Source: Epichloe hybrida (Eukaryota; Ascomycota; Sordariomycetes; Hypocreales; Clavicipitaceae). Taken from it: a stretch of 64,000 nucleotides of DNA. The DNA lies in NCBI GenBank assembly GCA_019022495.1, contig JAFEKR010000048.1:62001-126000 (forward strand), in the 5' to 3' direction. The translations under genes and the position numbers were made by a program. The notes under the pieces were generated by a model, which saw only the letters and a list, made by a program, of their open reading frames with translations, did not search any database and was not told where the DNA came from. Positions 1 to 12,123 of the stretch are shown here, one piece after another (within the stretch, counting starts at the first letter, position 1; the number at the start of each line of letters is the position of its first letter).

Positions 1-1206
1 GTGCAGTGTAGTATGTAGTGTAGTGTAGTATTTACTACACTACACTACAAATACTACAAATGTAGTATTAGTAAAAAAAAAAAGTAGGGTATTATATAGT
101 CTTATAATATTCCTTAGATTTTTCTTATTTAAGTTAATATAAGCTATTTATTTTATTATAATTTAGTTATTTAGTTATAAATTTATAAAGTTTTACCTTA
201 CTTAGAAAATTAGCTATAATTAAGGCTATAGGGTATCTATAGAATGAATTATAAAATATTTAGAATCTCTGATTTTTATTATATATATTGGATATTTCTA
301 TTATAAATATATTATTTTATCTAATATTAATATTCTATTATTTCTTAAATTTGCTTTTTTATTATAAAAGTACCCTATATATATCTTTAGAAATAGTACT
401 AAATAATATATTAAAAATTAAAATAAATATATTAAAAGTTTATAAAAGATATTTTAAATAGCTAATATATTTCTTTATAATATATAAAAGCCTTAGTATA
501 ATAGATAATTTATTAGAATTAATATATAATTTTTATAATTTCTTAATACTTTTTAAAAAATTATTACTTAAATACTAATAGTTTATTACAAGAGAATTTA
601 CTAAGTATTAATAATAAAGGAAAAAATACTTATATAAAGTTACTAATATAATTCTAAAAAATAGCTTTATATAATATAAAAGCTTTTAAATTAATAACTT
701 ATTATATAATATTATATTCTATTTTTAAATTTAGAATTTAAATATAATAAATTTATAACTTATTTTATATTATCTAATATAAGATAAATATAGTATAATT
801 AGTATTATATAGTTATAAGACACTTATACTATTAAAAATTAATACTTTTTAATAGAAGCTTATTTTTTATAAATTAAAATAAATTATTTCTAAGTAAAAT
901 TTCTAGAAAAAGTAACAAATTAGCTATATTTATATAATATAAAAGCTATAGGTATACTATTCTTAATTTTCTAAATATATGGGTCTTTTGTGGGTCTTTT
1001 GTGGGTCCCCTTTCGTTTGATTGGTTCAATTAGACTGTTTAGTCAATTGCGTCATTTATGACCCACTTACTTAGCTAAGCGAAAAAATTTTTAAGGAGGG
1101 GTATTCCCTTGCTTTCTCTTTTCTTTCTTTCTTTTCTCTTTTCTTTTTACCTTAGTAAATCAGAAAAAAATCGGAAAAAATCGGGAAAATCAGAAAAATC
1201 GAAAAA

Positions 1207-3472
1207 ATGTCGGAATTTAACCTAGACTCTTCCTCTTGCATCTTAGATAATAATTCTAAGTCTTCTAGCCAAGTTAAAGCTAGTAGACTTCTAGGATTAT
1301 ACAAAAAAGCCCTTGAAAATCAACCTAGCTATTAGTTTGCTTCAAAAGCATATATTTTCACTTATAATTTATTTAATCTTCAGTTATCTGAAATTAAATA
1401 TAATAAAGAGAGAGAAGTTATATGCTTTTATACATAAGATAGCTGCTCTTATAGCTTTAAATGTAAAGCTAAGCGATTTCAAGCTTCTAATGGTGTTAGC
1501 CACTATAAAGCTAAATATCCTAAGGTTATAACTTCTAAATTAGAAGAAAAAAAAACCTTTTAAGGTTACTTATAAGTATTCAATTCTATTTATTTACTAT
1601 TATTTCCTTTTACTAACTATTTCTTAGTACCTAAAATCCAACAAGATTCACCACCTAATACACAAGCCTCTTTAACCTCTTATTTTTCTATGAAAAGGCC
1701 TTGAAATAATACGATTATTGAGGAATTTTCATCTAAAAAGGCTATTACTCTAGTTATTAAGTTTATACTAGAGAATAATATTCCTTTTACTATTATAAAT
1801 AGTAAATCCTTTAAGGAATTACTAGAATATTATTTTAGGTAAGTATTCCTTTGATTTTATTAAGAGATAAAAGCTAATCTTAATACTAGGAATAATAATC
1901 TAGCTTCCTTACTAAACTATCGAATAATTACACATAGAATTAATTCTATGTATAATTCCTCTAAGCATCAGATTGTTCAGCAAATCTAACATTAGTTACA
2001 ATATTAAGGTCTTATATCTATTTAGTTAGATATTTGGACTTCTATAAATTCTAAGTCTTACTTAGGAGTTATAGCAAGTTAGATTAGCCTTACTTTTAAG
2101 CTTGAATATAAGCTTATAGGTAAGATTCCCCTTTTCTAATTAATTTTACTCTTATTTATTAATATTATAACTTATAGGCTTTAAATATCTATTAAATTCT
2201 CATACTAGGGCTTATATTTATTAATGCTTTAATAATCTTATTAGAGATTATAGTTTAGAGCCTAAGTATATCCTTAGGTAAGTTATTAGTCTTATATTAA
2301 TATATTCTATTAGGAATCTAAATAGTAGCTAACTTTTTATAGTTTTACTAGGGATAATAGCTCTAATAATGATACTTTTATAACTTCTTATATTAGTAAG
2401 AATTATAATAGTATTATTCATGAGCCATATAATATCCGATGTATTGCACATGTTTTTAACATTATTGCAAAGGATATTATCACTGAATTCATAAAATCAA
2501 CCTCTTTAAAGGAAGATCTAGAATCCTATAGAAATAGTGAATATCTTTACTATTCTACTAAGGATATCTCTTCTATTAAAGAGAAGGAAGACTTTAAGGA
2601 ATTTAAATGCTTAGCAAATGGTAAGTAATTTATTATAATTCTTATAATAAGTTTTACTAATAATTTAATAGGTTTACTAGGCAAAGTTAAAAGACTTGCT
2701 ATTCTTATTAAGAATAACCAAGGATTATATAAACTTTGGCTAAAATCTTTACGAAAGGCAAAAAAAGAAGGCTATATTGCTAAGAATTGTAATATTACAA
2801 GAATTCCTCTAGGTAAGTTATTCTTATTATATTATTTACTATATTAGACTTAATACTAATCCCTTTATATTTCTAGCTAATGAAACAAGGTGAAATTCAA
2901 CCTATAAGATAATTAATACTTCCTTAGAGCTTAAGGAAGCTATTATTCTTCTTAATAGGGAAACTAATATAGCTACTATAAAATATGCTATGCCTATGGC
3001 TCAAGAATAGGCAGATTTAGCAACTTTAAGTGCTATATTAGAGATTTTCTATAAACCTACTATTATACTTCAAAGCCAGAAGTATAATACTTTAGGTTTA
3101 GTCCCACTTTTTATTATTAGGATATATAAATATCTTATTAATATAAAAGAGGACTAAGAGGCTTATATTTATCAGGTATTTACTCTTTAGTTCCCTTTTC
3201 CCCTTTATTTATTATATATTAACTAATTGGTATTATAGAAGGTTTATAATCCTTGAGGCAAGGTCTTTATAGCCTCTATAAATAAAGGCTTAGATAAACT
3301 AGGTAATTATTTTCCACAAGATATGGATAATAATTACTACTTTTATAAGCCTTATTTATATGCTATGCTACTAGATCCTAGGCTTAATCTTGTTACTATA
3401 CAAGATAGGCTTAACTTATAAGTAAGGACTAGAATAAGGCTATTAGAAGACTTACAAAAAGAATATGATTCG

Positions 3473-3509
<37 letters not shown>

Positions 3510-4172
3510 TAATAGATTTACTAGGATTTTACCTACCTATAAAGAGAATCAGGCTAATTAAAGCCTAGGCTCTGAAAATTCAGAGTTAGAAAATACCCGA
3601 TTTTAAGTGGAAATTGGAGGGCCTAGTTAGCCTAGGACTTTTAATAATCCAAGGCCTAAACTAGCTTCTAAGCTATATAAAGGTTTATTTATGAATGAGA
3701 GAGACAAATTGATTTAAAAAACTAGAAAAAACGAAATCTCTACCTTTACTAAGCTAGAAGCTAAAGAAGATAAGGTAAGCTAGACTTCCCTAATATTCTA
3801 TTAATTTACTAATATTATTATAGGAAGATATCTTTAAATGGTGGGAAGATAACCTTAAATCTTTCCCTATTTTAAGTATAATTGCTAGAAAGTATCTAGC
3901 TATTCCTGCTACTTCTGGTGCTATTGAAAGTGCTTTTAATACTGGAGGGAATATTATTACAAAAAGAAGAACTTCCTTAAAGCATTCTACTATTAAGGAA
4001 TTAATTCTTTTAAAGAATTGGCAAAAGGAGGATAATATTATGGTTAAGCAATATTCAGAGCTTTATGATTACTTTAGCTCTCTATCAGAGGAATCTCAAC
4101 ATTCCTCTGAGAATATCTCTAAAGATTCTTCTAATGAATCTTCAGAAGATATTTATTCTAACTCAGAATAAG
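1207..4172 (+). pseudogene. hAT transposase relic with in-frame stops
   Basis: A reading from the ATG at 1207 gives hAT-like protein broken by several TAA/TAG codons, as expected when RIP turns CAA, CAG or TGG into stops. Recognisable pieces are a catalytic-region stretch (LDIWTS at about 2020-2040) and the C-terminal dimerisation domain at about 3838-4060, with WWEDN, FPILS, IARKYLAIPATSGAIES and KRRTSLKH. Introns with GTAAGT donors remain visible at about 2622-2672 and 2813-2877. The domain order is that of fungal hAT transposases (BED zinc finger, catalytic region, dimerisation domain). It cannot be expressed as an intact enzyme. Confidence 0.85.
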
Positions 4173-4233
4173 TGTATAATAGGGGTTTTTTCCTAGTTTA
4201 GTCTAGTTTTCCCCTAATATACTTTTTTAAACA

Positions 4234-4453
4234 TTATTACTATTATTACTATTATTACTATTATTACTATTATTACTATTATTACTATTATTACTATTAT
4301 TACTATTATTACTATTATTCCTATTATTACTATTATTACTATTATTACTATTATTACTATTATTACTATTATTACTATTATTACTATTATTACTATTATT
4401 ACTATTATTACTATTATTACTATTATTACTATTATTACTATTATTACTATTAT
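4234..4453. repeat. 9-bp microsatellite (ATTATTACT)n
   Basis: About 220 bp of nearly perfect ATTATTACT units just downstream of the hAT transposase relic, inside the element. Confidence 0.9.
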
Positions 4454-6549
4454 TTTACTTTTATTATTATTTTTAAAAATATAAAAGAGAAAACATTTTT
4501 ATATTTTTAATATTTTTAAAAACCTTAAAATACTAAGTTATTAAAAACTATAGCTTTTTCTATAGTAATTTCCTTATACTTACTTCTATTTATATTTAAT
4601 TTATTTATTTACTATTTTATTTTTATTAAACTTTAACACTTATAATATTATAAAGTATTATTAGCTAGTATAAGCTAGTATAAGCTATTATAAGCTATTA
4701 TAAGCTATTATAAGCTATTATATTACTAAATATAACAAAATACTACAAATACTACATGTAGTAGAAAAATCTCCTTGTAGTGTAGTATGTAGTGTAGTGT
4801 AGTACAAAGCTCTGGAGATATATAAGCCCTTTATTACTTTAATAACTAATTACTATTTTACTATATAAATAACTATATTATAATATTCTAGCTATAGTAT
4901 CCCTAGTATTATATCTTATATAAGACCTAGGATAATATATAAATATACTAATAACTCCTAGCTATTAATATTAATTCTAGTGTGTACTATATAAGTAATT
5001 AAGGAGGTATTTTCTATCCCTCTCTTTCCCCCCCTTTTTATTTTTACTATAGTTTAAATATACCTCCTTTTTAGTAGATATATAAGCTTTAGGCTAAACT
5101 ATCTTATTACTAACTTACTTATAGTACTATAATAATTATAACTATAGTTAATCTAAAGAGTATAGAAATTAAGAATAGTAGTTAGTCTATATATTATACT
5201 ATATCTTACTTTAACTCTATATAGCCTAAATAGTTATTCTATATTATAGTAATTAGTTAGCCTATTTGCCCCTATATAAGACTTTACTTAAGGGCTACTT
5301 ATTTTCTATAGGGGAAATATTTACCTCCTTATTTACACTTTCCTTATTTACTTTATATAAGTTAATACTAACCTATAGATAATAGGGTAAGAGAAAAGTG
5401 CACTTCTAGATATAGTAATTCTTAGATTTATATTATAGGTAATATCTCTCCTAATAGTGTCTAGCTAACTTTACTTCTAATACCTATTTAGCTTATTATA
5501 TATTTATAGTAAGCTTTAAACCCTTCTCTTTCTTAGCTAGCTTATTTTATTTTCTTAGTTAAGTCCTAGCTATATATACCCTAGTTATTAGTATATTACT
5601 CTTATAGTTAGTCTAAGGTATAAGCTTAGCTTACTATAGTTTATACTAAAACTAGTACTTATTCTCTATAGTAAGGGCCTTAATATTAACTATAATCTTA
5701 TAATACTATATAATAGCTATATACTATATACTCTAGCTAATACCCTAGCTTATACTAATCTCTCTTAAATACTTATTAAGTACTTATTAAAGCTTTACTA
5801 GCTTTATATTATTTCCCTAATATTTCTCTCTTACTAATAAAAGCTTCTTTATAAAGTAAATAAAGAATATAGAAAATAGCTCCCTTAGGCCTTATTTTAT
5901 TTAGTTAAGCTTTATAAAGGCTATCTCTTATTTATATAAATTAAAGAACATAGACTTAAGGTATTCTAGGAATTTAGTAAGGTTAAAGTTATAAGTATTA
6001 CCTTATTTAAAGAAAGTAGCTACCTAGGACTAGACTTTAAAGAATAAATTCTAGTAAATAAATATTTACCTATTTTTATTAGTTTTAATAAAGTCCTTAT
6101 TTACCTATAACTTATATTCTATTAGGAATCTCTATATAGTAAATAAGGCCTTATTATTATTATATAGGTAACCTATAGGGATAGGTTTATATTTTACCTT
6201 AGGTATAGTTAAGACTAGGTTAAAGGTAAGAGGTAAAGTAAGGTTAACTATTAGTATACTAAGTTAAGCTATAATAGGTAATTAGGTTAAAGGTCCTATA
6301 GTATTTATAGCTACTTATTATTAAAGGTATATAAGCTTTACTATTTACTTATTAAGTATAAGTTAAAGTGTCTTAAATTAAGCCTATTAAGCTACTAGTA
6401 ATATTATAGCATTAAATAGAGGGGTTATTATCCCCTAGCTAGGTTAGTCTTATAGTTAAAGCATGCCTATTATATCTATTAATATATTTATTAGTATTTC
6501 TATTATATCTTTTAGTAATTATTATAAAGGACTAAAGGAAATCTCTTAA

Positions 6550-6768
6550 TTATTATAAACTAGCCCTTAAGTAACTATAATAGGACGTTAATATAGTATT
6601 AAGAGACTTAAGAAAGAAGAAAAAAGGGTAAGAGGCTATCCCTAGTAGTGCCCCTTATACCCCCTAGGCTACTTATATAAGCCTTCTTTTCCTTACCTTA
6701 ACTACTTTTACTAATCCCCTCTATAACTACTATATGGACAATGCTTAGGCAAAGCCTAAGCCCTTACA
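6550..6768 (-). repeat. degraded LTR copy of the tandem array
   Basis: On the minus strand it begins TGTAAGGGCTTAGGC at 6768 and ends in a degenerate ..AGTTTATAATA at 6550. It matches the LTRs at 9084-9281, 23743-23952 and 28808-29017, including the shared core GCTAAGGGGGTATAAGG-like segment. Confidence 0.65.
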
Positions 6769-9083
6769 TTTATTAATATATTACTAAAAGATTACTAGTA
6801 TGCTTACTAAGCTAAAGGGGTAAACTAGTTACTTAAATAAACTAAACCTTATATAAAATACTATAAGGTACTTCTTACCCTTAGCTATCTATAGTTTATA
6901 AAATACTATATAAATATTTACTTTTATAAACTAGTATACTTAAGATAAGAAATATAGTGTTTTCTTAATTAATAAAAAAGGGTAATAGTCCTATACTATT
7001 ATCTTATTAAGGGCATAGTAGTTTATATAAAAATACTATCCTTTATTACCTTTCTTAATAAAAAGGATAGAAACTATAGCTAAAGAGAAGCTAGTATAAA
7101 TTTAACCCTTATTTATTAAGTCTATAATCTAATACTAAACCTTAAGGAGTTAGACCTATAGTATATTATATAATAGTCCTTATAGGAGTATTAGTTTAGT
7201 CTTATCTAGGTTTTTATATAAGTATATATAGTAGTTAAGAAACCCCCTATAAGGGGGTAAACTATTAGCTTTAGCCTTATTAAAGAGGTCTATAAAGTTT
7301 ACTAACTCCTTAGGTAATATTAATATATTAGGAATAGTTAGCTTTATTCTAAGTACTATAATTTATAGTACTATTATTATTTCCTTTAAGCTTATAGTAA
7401 TAAACCTTATAGTAGTGTTTTTACTTTATTATACCTTATAAGCCTTAGTAATATAAAGGGATTTAATAATTCCTTATACTAGTACTTTTACCTTATAAGT
7501 AAAGGCCTTAGAGATATAAAGGCCCTTTATAGCTTTAATAACTAGTTATTATTTTACTATATAAACTACTATATTATATTACTTTAGCTAAGGTATTTTA
7601 AATATTATATCCTAGGTAAGACTTAGGATAATATATAAATATATAAATAACTCCTAGCTATTTATATTAATTTTAGTGTATACTATATAAGTTATAAAAA
7701 AGATATTTTCCTTAACTTACTTTCTCTTTCTTTTTCTTTTTACTATAGTATAAATATACCTTTATTTTAGGAACTATATAAGCTTTAGGCTAAGCTACCT
7801 TACTACTAATTTACTTATAGTACTATAGTAATTATACTTATAATTAATCTAGATATTAATATAATAATATATATTAAAGAGTATAGGAATTAAGAATAGT
7901 AATTAGTCTATATATTATATAATATCCTATTTTATCTCTATATAATAGTTATAATTATCCTATATTATAGTAGTTAACTAGCTTATTTACCCCTATATAA
8001 GACTTTACTTCTAATATTTATTTTACTTATTATATATTTATAGTAGCCTTTAGCCCTTTCTTTTTCTTAGCTAACTTACTTTACTTCCTTAGCTAAGTTC
8101 TAGCTATATAAACCCTAGTTATTAGTATATTACCCTTATAGTTAGTCTAAGGTATAAGCTTAGCTTACTATAGTTTATATTAAAACTAGTACTTATTCTT
8201 TAAGGCTAAGGCTTTAATATTAACTATAATCTTATAATACTATATAATAGCTATATACTAATTATTTTAGCTAATACTCTAACCTATACTAATCTCTCTT
8301 AAATACTTATTAAGTATATATTAAAGCTTTACTAGCTTTATATTATTCCCTTAGCACTTCTCTCTTACTAGTATAAGCTTCTTAATAAAGTAAATAAAAA
8401 ATATAAAAAATAGCTTCCTTAGTTCTTATTTTATTTAGTTAAGCTTTATAAGAGCTATCTCTTATTTATATAAATTAAAGAATATAATTTTAAGATATTT
8501 TAGGAAAGTAATAAGGTTAAAGTTAATAGTATTACTTTACTTAAAGTAAGTAATTACCTAGGATTATATCTTAAAGAATAAATTCTAGTAAATAAATATT
8601 TATTTATTTTTATTAGTACTAATAAAGTCTTTATTTATTTATAACTTATACTTTATTAAAAGCCTTTATATAGTAAATAAGGCTTTATTACTATTATATA
8701 AGTTACTTATAAGAATTAGTTTTTATTTTACTTTAAGTATAAGAAAAACTAAATAAAAGGTAAGAGATAATATAAGGTTAACTATTAAAGCACTAGGTAA
8801 GGCTATAAGGGGTAATTAAGTTAAGGGTCTTATATTATTTATAAATACTTATTACTAAAGGTATTTAAGCTTTACTATTTATTTACTTATTATAAGTTAA
8901 AGCATTTTAAATTAAGCTTATTAGGCTACTAGTAACACTATAGTATTAGATAAAGAAGTTAATATTCCCTAGCTAGGTTAATCCTATAGTTAAAGTATAC
9001 TTATTATATTTATTAGTATATTTATTAATATATTTATTATATCTTTTAGTAGCTATTATAAAGACTAAAGGAAGTTTCTTAAT

Positions 9084-9281
9084 TATTATAGACTAGCCCC
9101 TAAGTAACTATAATAGGGTATTAATATGATATTAAGAAACTTAAGAAAAGAAAGAAAGAAGGTAAAAGACCTATTCTTACTAGTGCCTCTTATACCCCTT
9201 AGCTACCTTATATTAGCCCCCTTTCTATCCTCACTCGTTTGCACTATAGTAAATGCTTAGGCAAAGCCCAAGCCCTTACAA
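9084..9281 (-). repeat. degraded LTR copy, outer end of the array
   Basis: On the minus strand it begins TGTAAGGGCTTGGGC at 9281. Same LTR family as the copy at 6550-6768 and the nested element at 24-29 kb. Confidence 0.65.
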
Positions 9282-9650
9282 TTAGGATTCCTAGCACACC
9301 TTCTAGGTCTCTTACACCACTCACAACAACAGGTGCACTAGCGCACCCCACAGGCTAGCCAGGCCCTAGGGCTAGGTCCACGTGACACTGGCGAGCCGCT
9401 AGCTATAAGCCAGTAACTCGCACGCATAACACACTTAGACCTAGCAAGCTTTAGTTAATATACTAGAGCCCCTATACCTCTTGCCTAGCTACCATCGTTC
9501 TCACACTTTTTATATATTTATTGATAAATATAAGCCCCTCCTAAGCGCGAGGTAGAAATGCTTAAATTATTATATAGTGAGTTCCTAGTAATTCCGAAGA
9601 ATTTCCACTAGAGTCACCGTTGCTGCTGCTTCGGAATTACTGGGACCCAT
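9282..9650. other. mixed-composition transposon-derived spacer
   Basis: No gene seen. Composition rises from AT-rich to mixed, with low-complexity CTAGG-rich text like the internal parts of the TRIM elements further on. It contains a 13-bp perfect inverted repeat (AGTAATTCCGAAG at 9587-9599 and its complement at 9629-9641) around a 29-bp loop. Confidence 0.5.
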
Positions 9651-9652
9651 TA

Positions 9653-9910
9653 GTCTCCTTGAGGACCGTAAGACTACACTTGCAAGTTGCGTACCGACCC
9701 GCTTATTTCACCCAATTAAAATCATCAGATAAAGGGTACTTTATATACACTACTAAATTATATAATAATTTTTATACTAGTAATTATTTTAGGTATATAT
9801 ACTATAGTATAACTTAGTAGTGTATAGAAAGTACCCTTTAATATAATGATTTGAATTAGATAAAATAAGTGGACTGGTACGCAAGTGTAGTCTTACAGTC
9901 CTCAAGGAGA
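9653..9910. mobile_element. Tc1/mariner-type MITE with long inverted repeats
   Basis: Arms of roughly 100 bp are inverted copies of each other. CTCCTTGAGGACCGTAAGAC at the left matches CTCCTTGAGGACTGTAAGAC at the right (reverse complement), and both continue through AAAGGGTACTTT and TACACTACTAA towards an AT-rich centre. It is flanked by TA dinucleotides (9651-9652, 9911-9912). No coding capacity. It sits on the border between the AT-rich block and the gene-rich segment. Confidence 0.8.
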
Positions 9911-10467
9911 TAATACAGGCTTGAGGATCGGCGAGCCCGCCGTGTGTCTACATCAGACGTCTCTGCTACTCTGCTTGGCGAGCTTGGCGATTTTGGGCCA
10001 GGGGTGGAGGCGGTGGGGTGGGGTGGGGGCGGGAATGGTTAAATGGATGGGTCCGTCTTTCTTTGGTGGCTCTCACACTAATCCGTAGTGGCCAACAACG
10101 AGGCAACCCAGGCAACCCACGTTTTTCCGAGGTCGACGTCTCGGCTCTCGACGCGGTGCGCCCGAGCCAAAATCGCCCAACTCTGTTCACAACTCAAAAT
10201 CCCACACATCATGAACTATAAAGACAGCCTGACCCGTCTCCGCACGAACGGGATGTAGCAGGATAACAGACCAACCTTTCATTGCCATTTGGCGGCATTG
10301 CCATTTCCCACCTGCCGCTCTCTGGCTGGGTTTCGAGAACCAACGTCATTGTCTCATTTATTCCTGCTACCACGGCTTCGTTTGCCGACTCCCTTCCACA
10401 TCCCTCGCGCCACACGCTCTCACACACGTATTCGACGACGACAGAGGCGAAACGTCTTCTCGCAGAA

Positions 10468-12123
10468 ATGACTCACGGCGACCAGCGTCGAGTCTTCGTC
10501 GGCCGTGGCAACATGGACCCCGGTCTCGTTCATGAGGCTGCGGCCGCCACGGAGACAGAACACAATCTTGGACTCATCAAGTCCTTCAAGCTCTACAAGA
10601 AGGCTTGTCTCTGGTCTGTCTTCCTGTCGACATGCCTTGTCATGGAGGGATTCGACTTGGTCCTCCTAAGCACCCTTTTCGCGTATCCCCCTTTCCAGAA
10701 GAAATTCGGTGTTGAACAGCCCGATGGCACCCATGAGCTCACCGCCGCCTGGCAGTCAGGCCTGAATAACGGAACACTCTCTGGCCAGATCATCGGCCTC
10801 TTCGTGGTTGGTTACCTGGCCGATCGGTTCGGTTATCGCTGGACGCTCATCTCCGCGTTGGCTGCATGCGCGGCATTCATCTTCATCCCTTTCTTTGCCG
10901 AGAGCCTCCCGCAACTTCTTGTTGGGCAGATTCTTCTCGGTGTCCCCTGGGGCGTCTTCCAGACTCTCACAACGACCTACGCTTCGGAGGTGTGCCCGAC
11001 ACATCTCCGAGCCTACCTCACAACTTACGTCAACCTCTGCTGGGTCATGGGCCAATTCATTGCTCTTGGCGTCCTGCGTGGCATGTTGACCCGCACCGAC
11101 CAATGGGGCTACAAGATTCCCTTCGCTCTGCAGTGGACATGGCCCATTCCACTCATCATCGGCGTCTATCTTGCTCCCGAGTCTCCATGGTGGCTCGTCC
11201 GGCGCGGTCGCATTGAAGATGCCAAGAAGTCCCTCGAACGTTTGACGACGCGCAACACTGGCCTGGACTTTCGAACCAACGAGACCGTCTCCATGATGAT
11301 CCATACCAATGAGATGGAAAAGGAGCTCACTGCTGGTACCTCGTACCTCGATCTCTTCCGAGGAAGCGTCAACGCGCGCCGAACCGAAATTGTTTGCGTG
11401 ACTTGGATGATTCAGACCCTGTGCGGCGCCAGCTTCATGGGCTACTCGACCATGTTCTACCGGCAAGCTGGTATGGCTGTTGAAAATTCCTTCAACATGT
11501 CTCTCGGTCAGTATGCTCTTGGGGCTGTCGGTACCATCTGCTCGTGGTTTCTCATGGGCCGATTCGGTCGTCGAACCCTGTATCTCCGTGGCCAAGCCTT
11601 CATGACTGTCCTGCTCTTGGCCATCGGCTGCACGGCGTTTGCCGGCCGATCCAACACTGGCGCACAGTGGGCTATCGGTTCTATGCTCCTGGTCTACACC
11701 TTCACATATGACGCCACCGTCGGCCCCGTCTGCTACTCCCTCGTCGCCGAACTGACGTCAACCCGTCTTCGAACCAAGTCCGTCGTCCTTGCACGAAATG
11801 CTTACAACGTCGTGGGCCTCGTCGCCAACATCATCACCCCCCGCATGCTCAACCCGAGTGCCTGGAACTGGGGCGCCAAGGCTGGTTTCTTCTGGGCCGG
11901 CACTTGCCTTCTTTGCGCACTCTGGACCTTCTTCCGTTTGCCCGAGCCCAAGGACCGCACTTACGCCGAACTCGACATCCTCTTCGAGAACAAGATCAGC
12001 GCTCGCAAGTTCAAGTCCACCATTGTCAATCGATTCGACGCGCGATCCGACAACGCATCCGAAGATGAGAAGGTGGGGGAGCAGATCATGGTTGAGCGTG
12101 TTGGCAGCGATCGATCTCAGTGA
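10468..12123 (+). CDS. MFS alpha-glucoside (maltose-type) sugar:H+ symporter
   Basis: Predicted 551-aa plasma-membrane permease of the major facilitator superfamily, sugar-porter family. Its closest resemblance is to fungal MAL/AGT alpha-glucoside symporters. Diagnostic stretches are DRFGYRWTLISAL after TM2, PESPWWLVRRGR at the end of the first half, GRFGRRTLYLRGQ in the second half, and a MAL-type tail with NWGAKAGFFWAG then RTYAELDILFE. About 12 hydrophobic segments are visible. I chose the ATG at 10468 (MTHGDQRR): the frame stays open upstream to 10282, but that stretch is not transporter-like. Single exon. Neighbours are a Zn2Cys6 regulator 1.8 kb downstream on the same strand and an alpha-amylase further on, consistent with import of maltose/isomaltose from starch. 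The substrate is inferred, not proven. Confidence 0.9.
   Translation: MTHGDQRRVFVGRGNMDPGLVHEAAAATETEHNLGLIKSFKLYKKACLWSVFLSTCLVMEGFDLVLLSTLFAYPPFQKKFGVEQPDGTHELTAAWQSGLNNGTLSGQIIGLFVVGYLADRFGYRWTLISALAACAAFIFIPFFAESLPQLLVGQILLGVPWGVFQTLTTTYASEVCPTHLRAYLTTYVNLCWVMGQFIALGVLRGMLTRTDQWGYKIPFALQWTWPIPLIIGVYLAPESPWWLVRRGRIEDAKKSLERLTTRNTGLDFRTNETVSMMIHTNEMEKELTAGTSYLDLFRGSVNARRTEIVCVTWMIQTLCGASFMGYSTMFYRQAGMAVENSFNMSLGQYALGAVGTICSWFLMGRFGRRTLYLRGQAFMTVLLLAIGCTAFAGRSNTGAQWAIGSMLLVYTFTYDATVGPVCYSLVAELTSTRLRTKSVVLARNAYNVVGLVANIITPRMLNPSAWNWGAKAGFFWAGTCLLCALWTFFRLPEPKDRTYAELDILFENKISARKFKSTIVNRFDARSDNASEDEKVGEQIMVERVGSDRSQ

Larger units (their letters stand above)
1..4814 (+). mobile_element. hAT DNA transposon, RIP-degraded, left end outside window
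   Basis: AT-rich element with a hAT transposase relic in the middle and subterminal GTAGTGTAGT-type repeats at both ends (about 3-60 and 4735-4805). The right end reads CAAAGCTCTG at 4805-4814, close to the CAATACTCTG end of the hAT elements at 24-29 kb. Directly after it, retroelement sequence resumes with GAGATATA, which matches the uninterrupted copy near 7508, so the hAT inserted into that retroelement. The left terminus and left target duplication lie outside the window or are unreadable. Its 3' part (about 4490-4730) is closely shared with the element at 24066-25981. Confidence 0.8.
4815..9281 (-). mobile_element. tandem, RIP-degraded LTR retroelement array
   Basis: Two diverged copies of the same AT-rich sequence lie head to tail on the minus strand. 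The stretch 4815-6768 aligns by eye with about 7508-9281, including the shared TGTAAGGGCTT..GCCTAAGC terminus (minus strand) at 6768 and 9281. The order is LTR (9281-9084), internal region, LTR (6768-6550), internal region cut off by the hAT element. This fits a tandem array sharing LTRs. No coding capacity survives: stops are everywhere and differences between copies are mostly C/T or G/A. The LTR family is the same as that of the element at 23743-29017. Confidence 0.7.

Noticed and set aside
1313..1531. 72-aa open frame at the left end
   Set aside because: Lies within the degraded hAT transposase region in another frame; AT-rich chance ORF.
10756..11595. 279-aa open frame on the minus strand opposite the sugar permease
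   Set aside because: Shadow of a GC-rich coding region; no domain, and the plus strand has clear transporter motifs.
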